Positions 63,788-64,000 of a stretch of DNA of 64,000 nt are shown in pieces (the stretch's first letter is position 1; each line of letters opens with the position of its first letter). The DNA comes from PFJX01 sp040751755 (GTDB lineage: Bacteria > Pseudomonadota > Gammaproteobacteria > Burkholderiales > Thiobacillaceae): positions 124,001-188,000 of the forward strand of contig JBFMHC010000040.1 of NCBI GenBank assembly GCA_040751755.1, in the 5' to 3' direction. The position numbers were made by a program, and so were the translations under genes. The notes beneath the pieces are model-generated. The model searched no databases. It saw nothing but the letters and a program-made list of their open reading frames with translations, and was not told the DNA's origin.

Positions 63788-64000
63788 TCAGAACCTGGCG
63801 CGCCAGCCCACCTCGATCAGATCCTTGTCCTGGTAGTAACCGCCAAGGGACTTGTCCGTGCCGGAAAAGGCATGGCCGGCGAGATAGAACTCGTGCTGGT
63901 CGATGCCCAGGTAGGCGAGCCTGGGGTTGAGATAGATGTCCCGCTCCCCCAGCCCGGACACGAAGCGCAGGTTGAAGCGCCAGCGCCCCTGTGCGAAGGG
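63788..64000 (-). CDS. Probable outer-membrane protein, C-terminal 71 codons
   Basis: A reading frame entering from the right edge ends at 63788. The 71 visible residues have barrel-like alternating strands (GRWRFNLRFVSGLGERDIYL, FYLAGHAFSG) and end VGWRARF, with the C-terminal phenylalanine usual in BAM substrates. It lies 19 bases upstream of the RND gene on the same strand. Outer-membrane proteins are often paired with RND exporters of this type. The family cannot be named from the fragment. Confidence 0.6.
   Translation of the reverse strand, partial: PFAQGRWRFNLRFVSGLGERDIYLNPRLAYLGIDQHEFYLAGHAFSGTDKSLGGYYQDKDLIEVGWRARF

Overview
The window is a contiguous chromosomal stretch of a high-G+C Gram-negative bacterium, most likely a betaproteobacterium (order Nitrosomonadales or close relatives; this placement is inference). 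The pointers are FtsZ/FtsA wording, the tkt-gap-pgk-pyk-fba-purC order, a complete mraZ-to-lpxC cell wall cluster, pilMNOPQ divergent from a PBP1A gene, and PEP-CTERM/exosortase-associated genes. I see no tRNA, rRNA, prophage, CRISPR array or complete insertion sequence.

Layout. 1-5.2 kb: the start of a YbiT-type ABC-F gene; a NarL-family response regulator divergent from an outer-membrane barrel gene and a 7TMR-DISM-type histidine kinase; a convergent unrecognised secreted protein. 5.3-6.3 kb: a PEP-CTERM-tagged secreted protein of lower G+C. 6.4-12.2 kb (minus strand): argA, a PhnD-like binding protein, a HAMP-PAS-PAS-GGDEF-EAL protein and a CZB-GGDEF protein, joined by 1-base gaps or 4-base overlaps. 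12.3-14.4 kb: rsmE (minus), a thioredoxin-fold protein and an inositol-monophosphatase-family protein. 14.6-23.1 kb: tkt, gap, pgk, pyk, fba and purC, the last preceded by an in-frame extra domain. 23.1-23.5 kb: RNase P RNA.

23.65-42.7 kb: the dcw cluster (mraZ, rsmH, ftsL, ftsI, murE, murF, mraY, murD, ftsW, murG, murC, murB, ddl, ftsQ, ftsA, ftsZ, lpxC), mostly with overlapping start and stop codons, under a MraZ-box promoter. It is interrupted between ftsW and murG by a 110-base duplication that creates a 37-codon ORF. 42.8-47.8 kb (minus): pilM, N, O, P, Q for the type IV pilus. 47.9-50.8 kb: ponA and a coupled unknown gene. 50.8-61.4 kb: a PEP-CTERM/extracellular polysaccharide locus (sugar transferase, PrsK kinase, PrsR sigma-54 activator and two tandem PrsT-like TPR proteins), without an exosortase inside the window. 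61.4-64.0 kb (minus): an RND/MMPL-family exporter and the 3' end of a probable outer-membrane protein gene.

Together the genes cover central carbon flow, peptidoglycan precursor synthesis and division, lipid A commitment, pilus assembly, and a regulated surface-polysaccharide/protein-sorting system. Small structured insertions in intergenic spaces, the ftsW-murG duplication, the purC N-terminal extension and the paired PrsT genes are the least ordinary parts. No wholly new system is evident; most of the window is conserved housekeeping.
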